64,000 nt of DNA, taken from assembly GCA_002104905.1 (NCBI GenBank), contig MCFE01000179.1, positions 78,190 to 142,189 of the forward strand, written 5' to 3'. This DNA comes from Basidiobolus meristosporus CBS 931.73. Its lineage: Eukaryota > Basidiobolomycota > Basidiobolomycetes > Basidiobolales > Basidiobolaceae. Positions 23,029 to 33,851 of the stretch are shown piece by piece. The notes beneath the pieces were generated by a model that did not search any database, was not told where the DNA came from, and saw only the letters and a list, made by a program, of their open reading frames with translations. Both the position numbers and the translations under genes were made by a program. Position 1 is the first letter of the stretch. Every line of letters begins with the position of its first letter.

Positions 23029-25070
23029 GCAGAGCTACAATCTGATTATGATTCTCACACAGATGAGAATGTTGCAATTGCAGTGACCATGGCTGAAGAC
23101 CCGCAAGTGGCTGTCATAACATCACCACTACTGGTATTACAAAATATGTAGTCAGCTCAGACTAAGTCATTAATGAGGCAATTAGATACAGTGGCTAATA
23201 TGATAGATACAATGCCCCAGAGAAATCAGGAAATAGTCAAGAGACAGGATGAGTGGATAGCACATGTAGAGCAATCAATACTCAAGGTAGATAACTCAGT
23301 AGTTTTGCTGCAAATAAGAAACCCAATTAGCGCAAAGTCACACCCAAGAATTAAGCCACTTCTCAATGTTACAGCAGAAGAACACTGTACAGTCTTTGAA
23401 GCACAACAACAGTGCCAAAAGATAAAGCTCATACAGAAACCCCTCACAGCGTGGGAGGGAGAAGCTGTGGTGTTTATATCCCAGCCCAATAATCAAAAGA
23501 CTTTGAAGATCTGTGAGGCTGTTGAGTGCAGTCATGAAGAGCTGGCTAATATTCAAGCAGCTGTTAGAAGTCAAGTGCAGCATCAGCTTAAGGCCTGCAT
23601 ACAATGGGGCCATCAGGAGCTCAAGGCTAAGCAGAATTAACTTGGCCTGTTTTATGAGCATTATCCTGGATTCAAGCAAGCAAACAGATTTTGAGCATAC
23701 ATTGGGATGCTAAGAAAGTATCTCAAGAATGGCAGAAACACTCAAAGGCAGAAGTACAGGGGTACCATGGTTAAAAGCAGCGGTTTCCTTAAAAGCTTAC
23801 CATAAGCAGGGCCAAAAGCTCCAGAAAAGTAACAATGAAACATCAATTAGCCAGGAGAGTTCCAGTTAGGGATAGACAGGCAGAAACAGATACAGCAGTG
23901 CATTAATTATCACAGAGAAAATGTAGTTCAGTACAAGAAGCACTCATCACAGCAGAAGTGAAGGGCTTGACAATGATAAAACCTGTGGCTTTCTCAGGAG
24001 CCTATCACAAGCAGGGCTGGAAGGTCCAAACAAGTGGCAAAGAAGCATCAGGTTTCCAATAGAAAGCCATTATGGCACAAGCAGGTAAAAACAGAGGCAC
24101 CAGTTCATCATTTCTCAAGGAGAAAACAAAGTACAACACTAGAAGCACTTGGTCACAGTAGCAGTGAACCACTTGACAGCAACAAGAGCCTGCAGCTCTC
24201 TCAGAAGCCTGACACAAGCAGGGCTGATAGTTCCAAGCAAGCAGCTAAGAAATGTTAGGTTGCCAGGATAGTGCTGGCAGGGAACAAGCAAGCAGAAATG
24301 GATTCAGCAGTGCAGTGTTCATTTAGGAGAAAACAGAGTACAGCACAAGAAGCACTACAGTGAAGTTGCAGTGATATTCCTGGCAGTGATAGTGGTAGAG
24401 GTAGAGAAAAAAAATCTATCCAAGCCAGAGACAGAGAAGCCTGGACAAAAACCTGCAGTTATCACCAATTAACACCATCAGCCCCAAACAGGCTGCATCA
24501 CATCATAGCCAAGAAGAATAACAAACAAGACACCAGCTGTTTTTTCTAGTGCTGGAAGTGTAGCCTGTTGAGCTACACTCCATTAAGGTAGATGTGTTTA
24601 CAGAGAGAAGCAATTTGTCTACCACTGCCTCTGCACCCTCAATTGCAAACAGAGTGGAGTTCAAACCTACAGACAAAGCAACAATGTCAAGAACTCAAAA
24701 GACACTCACAATTCCTTCAGTGGAGTTTTGGAACATTAATAGGCATATCAAGAGGTTGCAGCACTTCTTCAAGAGCAGTGCTCAAGAAAATGCACTTGAA
24801 CACCTCAAGAATCCATTGCAAAGACTAGCAGATGTGGTGCTAGACCATGCATTGCCAGCTAAAGGTCAGGACATATATATATGAAATAATGAGTGAGCAG
24901 TGGCACAGAGACAAGGGGTTCCCAACAAAGTCATGCAAAATAGGCATTACAGCAGAAATTCTCATTGAATGGTGGATTTTGATGGAGCTGCTTTTTGAAT
25001 GTGGGGCTATGCTTAATGTTATATGTTTGCCATATTGCTCTGGAGGCACCACCAAGTTACTTCTAATTAT
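23029..25070 (+). pseudogene. Accessory gene, copy VI
   Basis: Intact piece 23173-23640 (155 codons) contains MRQLDTVANMIDTMPQRNQEIVKRQDEWIAHVEQSILK (heptad-like) and the middle domain WEGEAVVFISQPNNQKTLKICEA. Then come repeat units (23800-24420) and the C-terminal domain at 24594-25060 (INRHIKRLQHFFKSSA, AEILIEWWILMEL). It lies divergently to the transposase fragment on its left, but the conserved gap between the two genes is lost here. Confidence 0.5.
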
Positions 25071-25099
25071 GATGTCTGCAGGAATTGACCAGTTGAGTC

Positions 25100-27528
25100 C
25101 ACTCAGATTGGTGTAGACTGCATTAAGATAGCTGGGATGCCATGGAAATCCTGCTAAAGGTCCTTGTAAATGCTTTCAAGCTTATTTTTCTGTTTGGCAG
25201 CAACAGCAGCAAAACACCATCACAGTTTCTTCAAAAGGTTGTGGGGAAGGTTAATAATTCTTACATGATCAGTAATGTGGCTAAGCAAGCATTTAAAGAC
25301 TGGAACTTATAATCTATAAGCAGGACTGCAGCAACAGGACTCAATTATAGGTCTGGAAATTCAGTGTATTGTGCAAATGATCAGAATGCCACACATTTGT
25401 TCCTGGAGATCAGAGGATATACATGTAAGCCTATATTCCATCATATCTGGAATTTAACTCAAGGATCCTTCATGAAGAAACATTAATACTTTGGCATTGG
25501 AGAATTGGATATGCCAGTTTCAACCACTTGAACAACAAAATCAGCTATCCTCCAGAGTGAATATTGATCCTCAGCTGGTTTGAAGCTCTGTAAGGCTGCA
25601 CAAGTGGAAAACCAGCCAGACAACTGCTCAAGAAATCTTGGCCAACTAAAGCATAGACAAATCCAGATGTGACCTATGGAGCTCAATGTTGATCTATGTA
25701 AGATGTATCATTGGCTGAAATGAAGCATCTAGTTACTAGACATACTCCATCTGATAGTGCTACATAGTGTCAGCCATTTTGCAGTGCTTAATCCATCTGG
25801 CACTCTACAACTCTATCCAGGGCTTTAAGCTTTGCCATAATCCTATTGATGGGATCTAGCTACTGGTATATTTGTTAAATTGTACCTATATTGCTCAGAA
25901 TAGGGGCCAGCTTGATTATATAATGTTATAATGCTCCAGAGACATTTCTCTCATTGGATGTCATCCTGTGTAATTACACTGTATATTAATAAATATCTTG
26001 ACTATTAGCCTATTCTGCTGTTTTCTCTTATTTGTGACTCTCCTCTGAATTTATCAGCCAATGTGATGCATTTCATCAGATATTATTTGCTTCATGCTAT
26101 GCACACCATTTACATGGCTTTATACAAGATGTAATACATCCTTATCTCTGACAATCCTGTTATATATAGGCCTAGCCTGCCATACACTTATCTACTCTAC
26201 TGTATTCTAGAAGATTCTCAGCCCAGAGTGCTTTGTCATGTCTACTTCTAGTAAATAACACATGGAACCAGATGATATTACCCTCAGTTTTAGACAGTGC
26301 TTGAAACTCATACTGTGTGCTTTATATTTGCCAGAATATAGTGCTTCTGCCCACAGAATGCTTACTAATTCTCACTGGGAAGGTCCCAAAGATACATCTG
26401 ATATATAATCTGGTGCAGAACACTGTTTAATATGAGAGTCATTTGGATCTTCTGTGCCTAGTATTCCAAGCTTACTCTAACTTATTCAAGTCCTCTGCAA
26501 GATGGCTCTCAACTGTTGTCAGCTAGGAGTAAAGGCTTGTAGCCTTTTGTTGCCATTATTTGTGTAATAAATCTTATTGGGCAGTAGCAACATAATCAAA
26601 AAATGGATCGGATTTTGTTGCAGCAGCTCAGCAGATTTTGAGATACCAAAATAGAACTGCTGATGTTGGCTTAAAGTACACCAATAAGAATCTGGAACAG
26701 GCACTTCCAGGATACTGTGATGCTGATAGGGGACAAAACTCAGAAGACACAAGGTTGGCCACAGTACACAACTGTTGTGCTTCAACATTTACAACTTAGT
26801 CAATTTCACTCCATTAGAAAATCTAGTACCCTAGCTGATTCTCCCTAACCCAAACATAACTAATCTCTGTTATGGTTTATTTTATCACTTCTCAGAAGCT
26901 ATTTTTAGCTGTCACACCTGATCAATTTTCATGTGGTCATTACAACCTCAACTGATCTGCTAAGCCTTTCCAAAGGATTAGTCATCTGAGATCTATCCAA
27001 TCACTTAGTAGTTACCAAGACATCAGCTGATTAATGATGCAATTTTTCCTTTATCTTATGCACCTATCAACACCCCAACAGATTTCAATTAGTCCAGTCT
27101 CTTGGCGCTTACTAATTCAACTTGATCAGGAAAATATAAATAAAGATTACTGCACCTTTTGGTTTAGCGTTTGTCTCAATGAAATTAAGATTGTACCTCA
27201 GCAAAACTAAGAATTCAGCAATGCTGTGCTAGTTTCCACCCAAGCCTGGCATATCTAGCATTCCAAAAAGCACCAAGCCTAGCCTGCATAACAAACCTAC
27301 TTGGTTGCATTTATAACCCTACTCAACTATATACAAAACCAATATTAGCCCAGAACTTCTCTGCTAATATTTCTGTTACCCTTGACAATTGTAAGATTCT
27401 GCACTTAGTTATCACTTAGGTTCAGTTCACTCATTCAAGAGCTTTATTACACTCTTCTCTTGGATACAACACCACCCTTACTGGAACAGAGCTTGTTGCA
27501 ATGCTCAAGAAAGCACCCAACCTAAGCA
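25100..27528 (+). pseudogene. Older degenerate copia, left part (copia-4)
   Basis: Segments about 25370-25690 match the GAG-pre-integrase region of copia-2 (29040-29300). About 26590-26790 matches the RNase H region (QIFRYQNR, GYCDADRGQNSED). The final bases before 27529 (AAGAAAGCACCCAACCTAAG) match copia-2 RNase H codons for SRKQPT. The same RNase H sequence resumes at 31644 beyond copia-2. About 700 bp (26790-27480) inside the RNase H region is an unidentified insertion containing a TATAAATAAAG motif (27137). The 5' LTR was not located. Confidence 0.6.
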
Positions 27529-27533
27529 CTTTC
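27529..27533. repeat. Target site duplication CTTTC, left copy (copia-2)
   Basis: CTTTC immediately left of the 5' LTR and again at 31644-31648 right of the 3' LTR. Flanking RNase H sequence joins in register across one copy. Confidence 0.85.
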
Positions 27534-27882
27534 TGTTGTAAAAATTTGTAACCTCACCTAAATATTTACCTAACTTATTCACTTGGATCCTTACCTTCAA
27601 ATCTTAGAAAATACTGACCAAAATCCTTGTTGGGATTTATGTAGAATATTTTCACCCAAATATCAGGTACCTAGAACATGAAAATTCTCAAAGCTGTTCA
27701 AGCAGCCCCAAGCTGTGCACACATGCTCTTGGGACCTTCAAAAGTCTATTCTATGTCTTGGTTATGCCATGACCATGCAAATGTATAAATACTACTTTTA
27801 CATTCAATTGATCATTAAGTGAAAACCACATAATCTGCTTGTTCTCCCAGTCAGTTCCAATATCTCCAAGACTCTTACAGCA
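27534..27882 (+). repeat. 5' LTR of copia-2
   Basis: 349 bp with TATA box ATGTATAAATAC near 27783. Homologous LTRs: 14290-14570, 16508-16857, 31312-31643, 32001-32354. Confidence 0.9.
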
Positions 27883-27895
27883 GGTTATGAGCCCC
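27883..27895 (+). other. Primer binding site of copia-2 (initiator tRNA-Met fragment)
   Basis: GGTTATGAGCCCC begins at the first base after the LTR, identical to the copia-1 site at 3280. Confidence 0.8.
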
Positions 27896-27916
27896 AAGCT
27901 GTCACTCTATGCAATG

Positions 27917-30900
27917 TCTACTACTGCTATTACTGGAATTTTTTCCTTTTCTGAAAAGTTAGATGCATCTAACTACCAAGTGTGAATGGCAAAGATGAAG
28001 ATGCTGCTACAAGAAAGAGGCCTTTAGGATATTGTCAGGGGAGAGGAATGCCCTCCTAAAAACATGGGAGAGGGAGCCTTAAGGTACCAGAAGAAAGAAT
28101 AAAGTGCCTTAAACTGTATTTGCCTTAATGTCAAAGACAAATTGCTAATTCAATGCTCAACAGCAAAACAGCAAAGAATGCCTGGAAGGCATTAGAAGAC
28201 CCTACCAGTCATGTTCAGTTGCCAATAAAATGTATCTTAGACAAAAATTCTTTACTACAAAGATGCTGCCAGGAGAAGAAATGAAAAATCTTACAACAGA
28301 ATTACCCTGCCGGTGGATGAGATGGAATATGTTGGCATACCACTTACTGATGAGGATGTGATAGTAACCATCCTGAATAGCCTTAAAGACAGGCTTCAGG
28401 GTCTTGTATCAGTCCCAGAGTGCAGAACTGTATATTTGACCTTAAATTATATACATGGAAGGCTCCTGAACAAAGAATTCAGAACATCAAGCACCAATAA
28501 GAAGGAAGAAGAAAATGCTTTGATGAGCAATAATAAGCAACAAAGGATATACCTAAGACCTTTCAAGGGCAATAGCAACCTATTTTTCAACTAGTTCAAA
28601 AGGAAAGGACACACCTCAGACTGGTGCCTGATGAAGAAAGATAGTCAGCAGAAAAAGCCTGAACATGGAAGTGCTGCAACAACTGAAGATAGAGTTTTCA
28701 TATCTGCACTACAAGTGATAACAATCAAGGATTCTCAGTTGTGGTATGTTGACTCTGGAGCATCTGAACAGTTTACACACTAAAAAGAAGTTTTTACCAA
28801 ATATCAAGAAATTCCAATTTAGAGGGTTTTCATGGGTGACAATAAAGCACTTGATGCAGTGGGAGAAGGAACTGTCCAAGTAAACCTTAGGAGCAGTGAA
28901 GGAAGCCACACACTAATCTTTAAAGAAGTACTCCATGTACCAGAAATAGTCAAGAACCTACTATCTGTAAGTAAGTCTGCAGCAAAAGGACTCAGTTTCA
29001 ACTTTGACAATTCTTGATGCAGGAACACTGATCAAAATGGTGCTCATATTGCATTGGGTATCAGAGATCAGAATCTGAATAAGTTGACTATATTCCATCA
29101 TATCTGGAAGCCAATCTAAGTAATTTAAATGAAGAAACACCAGTGCTTTAGCACAGGAGTTTAGACAAATCAGTTTTGCTTATTTGCCCAAGTTGATCAT
29201 AGATCTGCTAAATTCTGGAGTAAAAATTGATCCCCCATCTAGTTTGGAGCACTGTGAAGCATGCATATGTGCAAAATAAGCCAGACAACCATTCATAATC
29301 AAAACTAAGAAAAAATTAGATCAAATTCACTCAGATCTGTGTGGGCCTATGTAGAATTTATCATTGGGTAGGATAAATTATTTAATCCCTTTTATAGATG
29401 ATTTTACAAGATACACATGGGTCTACTTCATGGAGAGAAAGGAAGAAGCTCTGTCTAAGCTCAGGGAGTTTATAGCCATGGTTGGATGGAATCAGTTGCC
29501 ACAGCTGTGTACTTAAAAATAGGAGTTATAATATAATACCTCATGATTCTACTCCATTTGAGGCATGGAATGGATACAGACCAAGTGCAGAACATCTAAG
29601 AATACTTGGGTGTATGGCATATGCCAAGAAACTGCCTGTAAATCAGTCAAAATATGGGCCAAAAAGTGTAAAATGCATACTTTTGGGCTACTTCAATCAG
29701 AGTGAAGCATACAAGCTCTACAATACTAAAGTAAAGAAGCTGATCAAGTCCAGCAAAGAGTTGTTTGATGAAAAGTAAGACTTTTACAAAAAATGACTTC
29801 AGATGATGACAGAAATCTGATCTCAAGTACACCAATTGTTATGATTGAGTCAGAGCAAAACAATAAAAATCTTTTCACTCCAGAGGACTCTACAACCGTG
29901 GTTCAGCCTGAAGCAGTGCCCAGGAATATCCCAGAAGTGATTGTTCCAGTATCAAATGCCCAGAGGTCCAACCAGAAAAGAAATAGCAAATTACTCTATC
30001 AATGTGGGTGCAAACTTAGCCTATGCCTATGCAGTCCATATTGATGAGCCCCTGACTATAAAAGAGGCCCTCAATAGCCCTCAGTGAAAGTCTCGGAGAT
30101 CTGCAATGACTGAGGAATATCAGGCCCTAATGGAAAACCAAACTTGGGACCTAGTCAAATTACCAATCAACAAAGAACCAATTGGATGCAGATGGGTCTT
30201 GTGGACAAAATACAAGGGTGATGGTACAGTTAAAATATCTGAAGCAAGACTTGTGGCCAAAGGAAATTCTCAAACAAAAGGACTTGACTATACTGATACC
30301 ATTGCACCAGTAGCCAAGTTTAATTCCATCAGATCAATATTGGCTATTGCAGCCAAATATAAGTTCTTTACTCATCAAATGGATTTAAAAGCTGCATTTT
30401 TGAATGGAGAACTTGATGAGGACGTGTATATGGACCAGCCTGATGGGTTTGCTGACCAAGATAACCCCCATTTGGTCTGCAAGCTTAAAAAGTCCCTATA
30501 TGGACTCAAACAATCACCAAGAGTCTGGAATTGCAAAATAGATTCTTACTTCAAATCTCTGAGCATCAAAAGAAGTAATGCTGATTATGGTATATATTAT
30601 TAGCCAGATAAAGCCAATCCAGTTCTATTAGCTCTATATGTGGATGATCTTATTACAGCCACCAATAACCTGGAAACAATGGAAGAGACTAGATCCAGTC
30701 TATCTAAAGAGTACAAGATGTCCAATCTAGGCAAACTCATATTGCAGCAATTAAGCAGATTTTTAGATACCTAAAAGGAGCTGCCAGTATCTGCTCAAGA
30801 TACACTTATAAGGATTCAGAGCAGGATCTTGTGGGATACTCTGATGCTGATTGGGGACAGAATTTGGAAGACAGAAGATCCACCACAGGATACACCTTTC

Positions 30901-31260
30901 TTCACTGTAAAGGAGGGATTTCATGGAATTCAAGAAAGCAACCAACCATAGGACTTTCCACCACAGAGGCAGAGTATATGGCAGCCTGTGAGGCTACAAA
31001 AGAAGCAATGTGGCTAAGGAAGCTTTTTAAAGGTTTAGGCTTATGTCAAAAGATGCCTGTTACTTTATTTCAGGATAATCAAGGATGTATACAGTTGGGT
31101 AGAAACCCAACTTTTCATGCTAGAACTTAGCACATAGAAATTAGACATCATTTTGTATGCAAAGCTATAGTGAATAACTTGGTTAACTTAGCCCACTGTC
31201 CTTTAGATGAAATGATTGCAGACATATTACCAAACCATCAGCTAGGGACAAGTTTGAATA
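27917..31260 (+). pseudogene. copia-2 gag-pol polyprotein, broken
   Basis: Gag about 27920-28600. Protease remnant at about 28745 (YVDSGAS). Pre-integrase region 28832-29300 (MGDNKALDAVGEG). Integrase core about 29330-29780 with most of the catalytic part lost and a C-terminal ILGCMAYAKKLPVNQSKY stretch. Reverse transcriptase 30106-30730 is readable (RWVLWTKYKGDGT, MDLKAAFLNGELDEDVYMDQP, YVDD at about 30640) with one in-frame TAG at 30601. RNase H 30740-31230 is readable (SDADWGQNLEDRRSTTGY, GLSTTEAEYMAA) with a TAG at about 31128. The RT thumb/connection region is deleted. Confidence 0.88.
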
Positions 31261-31311
31261 TCTTAGGTCAAAATTAGGACTAGTCAGTATGAGCATTTAG
31301 CTGAGTGGGAG

Positions 31312-31643
31312 TGTTGTAAGAATTTGGAATTCCACCTAAATATTCACCTAACTTAGTCACTTAGATTATGACCCTCAAATCCTAGAGAATACTGACCAAA
31401 TTCCTTGTTGGGATTTACTTGGAATATTTACCCAGGACATGAAAATTCTCAACGTTGTTCAATCAGTTCCAAGCTTTGCACACATGCTTTTGGGACCTTC
31501 CTAAAGCTATTCTACATGCTTGCTATACTAAAACTATGTAAAAGTATATATACTACTCTTACACTTAATAAATCATAAAGTGAAAACCACATAATCTACT
31601 TGTTCTTCCAATCACTTCCAATATCTCCAAGTCTCTTACAACA
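31312..31643 (+). repeat. 3' LTR of copia-2
   Basis: 332 bp, TGTTGTAAG...CTTACAACA, preceded by a GAGTGGGAG purine tract. Confidence 0.9.
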
Positions 31644-31648
31644 CTTTC

Positions 31649-32354
31649 CACCACAGTGGCATAGTATAGAGCAGCCTCTGAGGCTACAAAAGAAGCAATG
31701 CAGCTAAGAAAGCTCTTTACCAAGTTATGTTGTGTGCAAAAGCCCCTGCTGCATTATTTCACAGTATAAAGGATGTATACCATCAGGTGGAAATCCGGCT
31801 TTGGGTACTGGAGTCCACCACAGTGGCATTGGAGATTGCTTCATATGGGAAGCTATTGAGAATAACTTGGTTGAGTTAGCTTACCATCCTGCAGACAAAA
31901 TGAATGCGGACATATCTGCCAAACCATTGGCTAGAGACAAACTTGAATATCTTGGAACACAATGGAGGCTGGGTAATATGAATGTTCAGTCAAGTGGGAG
32001 TGTTGCAAAATCTCATGGTTGCTCCCAAATATTTGCCAAACTTGGTCACTTGGAACATCACCTACAAATCTTTGAGAATTCCAACCAGATTCCTTGTTGG
32101 AGGCCACTCGGAATGTTTGAACCAAATCATCGGGTACCCAGAGCATGGAATTCCTCAACGTGGTCCAAGCAGCCCAGAACTTTGCACACATGCACTTGGG
32201 ACCTTCCTTGGCATATTCTGCATGGGTTTTTTTTTTTGCCAAGACTGTGTAAAGGTGCGAATACCACTTTTATGTTCAGCAAATGATGAGGTGAGAACCA
32301 CATAATCTACTTGCTCCCCCAACCACTTCCAACATCACCAAAACTGTTACGACC
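31649..32354 (+). pseudogene. Older copia-4, right part: RNase H end and 3' LTR
   Basis: Continues the RNase H interrupted by copia-2: CACCACAG...GAGGCTACAAAAGAAGCAATG, then ENNLVELAYHPADKMNADISAKPLA (about 31855-31930). An AGTGGGAG tract and a diverged 3' LTR follow (32001-32354, TGTTGCAAAA...TTACGACC). This LTR has lost the TATA box seen in its relatives (GGTGCGAATACC at 32252). Its end marks the boundary of transposon block 1 with GC-richer DNA. Confidence 0.7.
32001..32354 (+). repeat. 3' LTR of copia-4
   Basis: Aligns along its length with the copia-2 LTR, including CTTGTTGG, GGTACC, TTGCACACATGC and AACCACATAATCTACTTG words. Confidence 0.75.
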
Positions 32355-33851
32355 AGAGTGACCAGGCAGGGCCCATCACCTATGGGAATATTCATGGCAA
32401 CATTGGCATTGACCAAGGGGAGATGTTGATTATGTGGGTGTTCACCCCATAATATAGTGCGTGCAAAAGTGGCCTTGGTGATTGCGCACAATCTTGGCAA
32501 AAAAAAGGGGGGGTGGGAGATATGTGCCGAAGGGTGTAAAGAGCCTGTGGGCCTTTGGACAGACTTGAGATTCCCCGTGTCTTGGGTATATGCTATTCTG
32601 GTGATATGTCCCTGGCAAACCCAACTCTGACCATGCTGATAAAACCGCCAAAGTCATTTCGAGTGCCAGTGAGCTTGGTAGCAGGGGGGTACTTGGGCAC
32701 CTGGTGTGCTGGGCCATGGGTAATCCGGGCTTGTCGCCAGGCAACAGAGCAGCTGCTGAGATCGGTGCATGTACCCTGAGAGGAAAAAATCAACAAAAGG
32801 CCAGCAGAACGCCATCATAACATCGGCTGAATCCCCAGTTTCTCTAAGCTTACCACTCTCCGCAACTCAGGTACCAGCCATTTGGCAGACAAGCAGACCC
32901 ATTTTTCAGGAGGAGACCAGGCCAACTAGCCTTCCTACCGAATTCGCTGTTCCGCCACCCGCTACTTCCCCCGAAAATCGCAACAAACCATTTGAAGGAA
33001 AAACACCAGCTGAATGCCAGCAGATTGTCCGATGAATTCCAGGTTTGTGATCTTTCGTGGGGCGTGGAGTGGCCGATCCGGACAACGTTGCCCAGATTAT
33101 GAGCCTTAGGTGACAAATTGATCAAAACCAACACGGCACCACCTGGAGCCATGACCAATGGCACGGTGGAATGAGTCTATTGAACGGGAACTTCAGACCA
33201 GGGGTGTTCCGTTCCGGGTAACGCGACATTCTTTACCGATGCCCGCCAGTTTTGTCGTGAGTGGACCTGAGGGGGGTCGGGAGCGATTCGGCCAGAAGTC
33301 GAGATCACCATGTACTCGGAGTTGTGGGGGGGGGGGAGGGGTCCGACCGATTTGTTTGTGACGTGCCCCAAGTGGGAGAGGATGGATTCCTGATCCACTG
33401 AAGGCATTGGGGAAGATCGAGTATTGAGCACGGCCGCGTATGAAGCACAATGCTGCTGGGGAACGGATCGAGCTTCTCCGCCCCAAGGTCTACAAAGAAT
33501 GGGATTCCCTGGCGATAGGTTCCGTGGGGGGGACATGCCTCGAGATGCTTCAAGTCCCCAACCCTGTCTGCCCAGTCAGATCTGGGGAAAATGGCTGGTC
33601 CTCAAATTTGGCATTGGTCCTGGGTGGGGTACACGGATGGCTGGGCGGAGTGGGAGCGTCCCTGACTGACCACCAATCATTCATACAACTTAATACACAC
33701 TAGTTGTATGAGCGCCGGTACTACTCGGTTCACAGATGGTATTCCCAGTTGGAGGGAACAGTAGAACCAGATGTGATGGCCAAAAGGCTCGGGAATGGGT
33801 TCTACCATATATTTATTAATGAAGCACGGAGTGAACAGCGTGTGCACATCT
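32355..33851. other. GC-richer intergenic DNA
   Basis: About 1.5 kb with many short open frames in all directions (typical of GC-rich sequence) and several G runs (for example near 32505 and 33326). None of the frames resembles a protein family I know, and no frame dominates, so I call no gene. Confidence 0.5.

Larger units (their letters stand above)
27534..31643 (+). mobile_element. Ty1/copia LTR retrotransposon (copia-2)
   Basis: 5' LTR 27534-27882 and 3' LTR 31312-31643, sharing TGTTGTAA at the left and TTACA[A/G]CA at the right, which are 8-bp terminal inverted repeats. It has a perfect CTTTC target duplication and a primer site at 27883. The element is nested in the RNase H region of the older copia-4. 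The 3' LTR lacks a short stretch (around CACCCAAATATCAGGTACC in the 5' LTR). Interior reading frames are interrupted, and a deletion joins reverse transcriptase to RNase H near 30740. Confidence 0.92.

Noticed and set aside
26845-26862. CCCTAACCC-like string as another telomere-type repeat
   Set aside because: Only nine bases match, it is not next to a LINE end, and AT-rich DNA gives this by chance.
33158-33703. Overlapping frames of 80-119 codons on both strands as genes
   Set aside because: Several mutually overlapping frames in GC-rich DNA, none with protein-like motifs.
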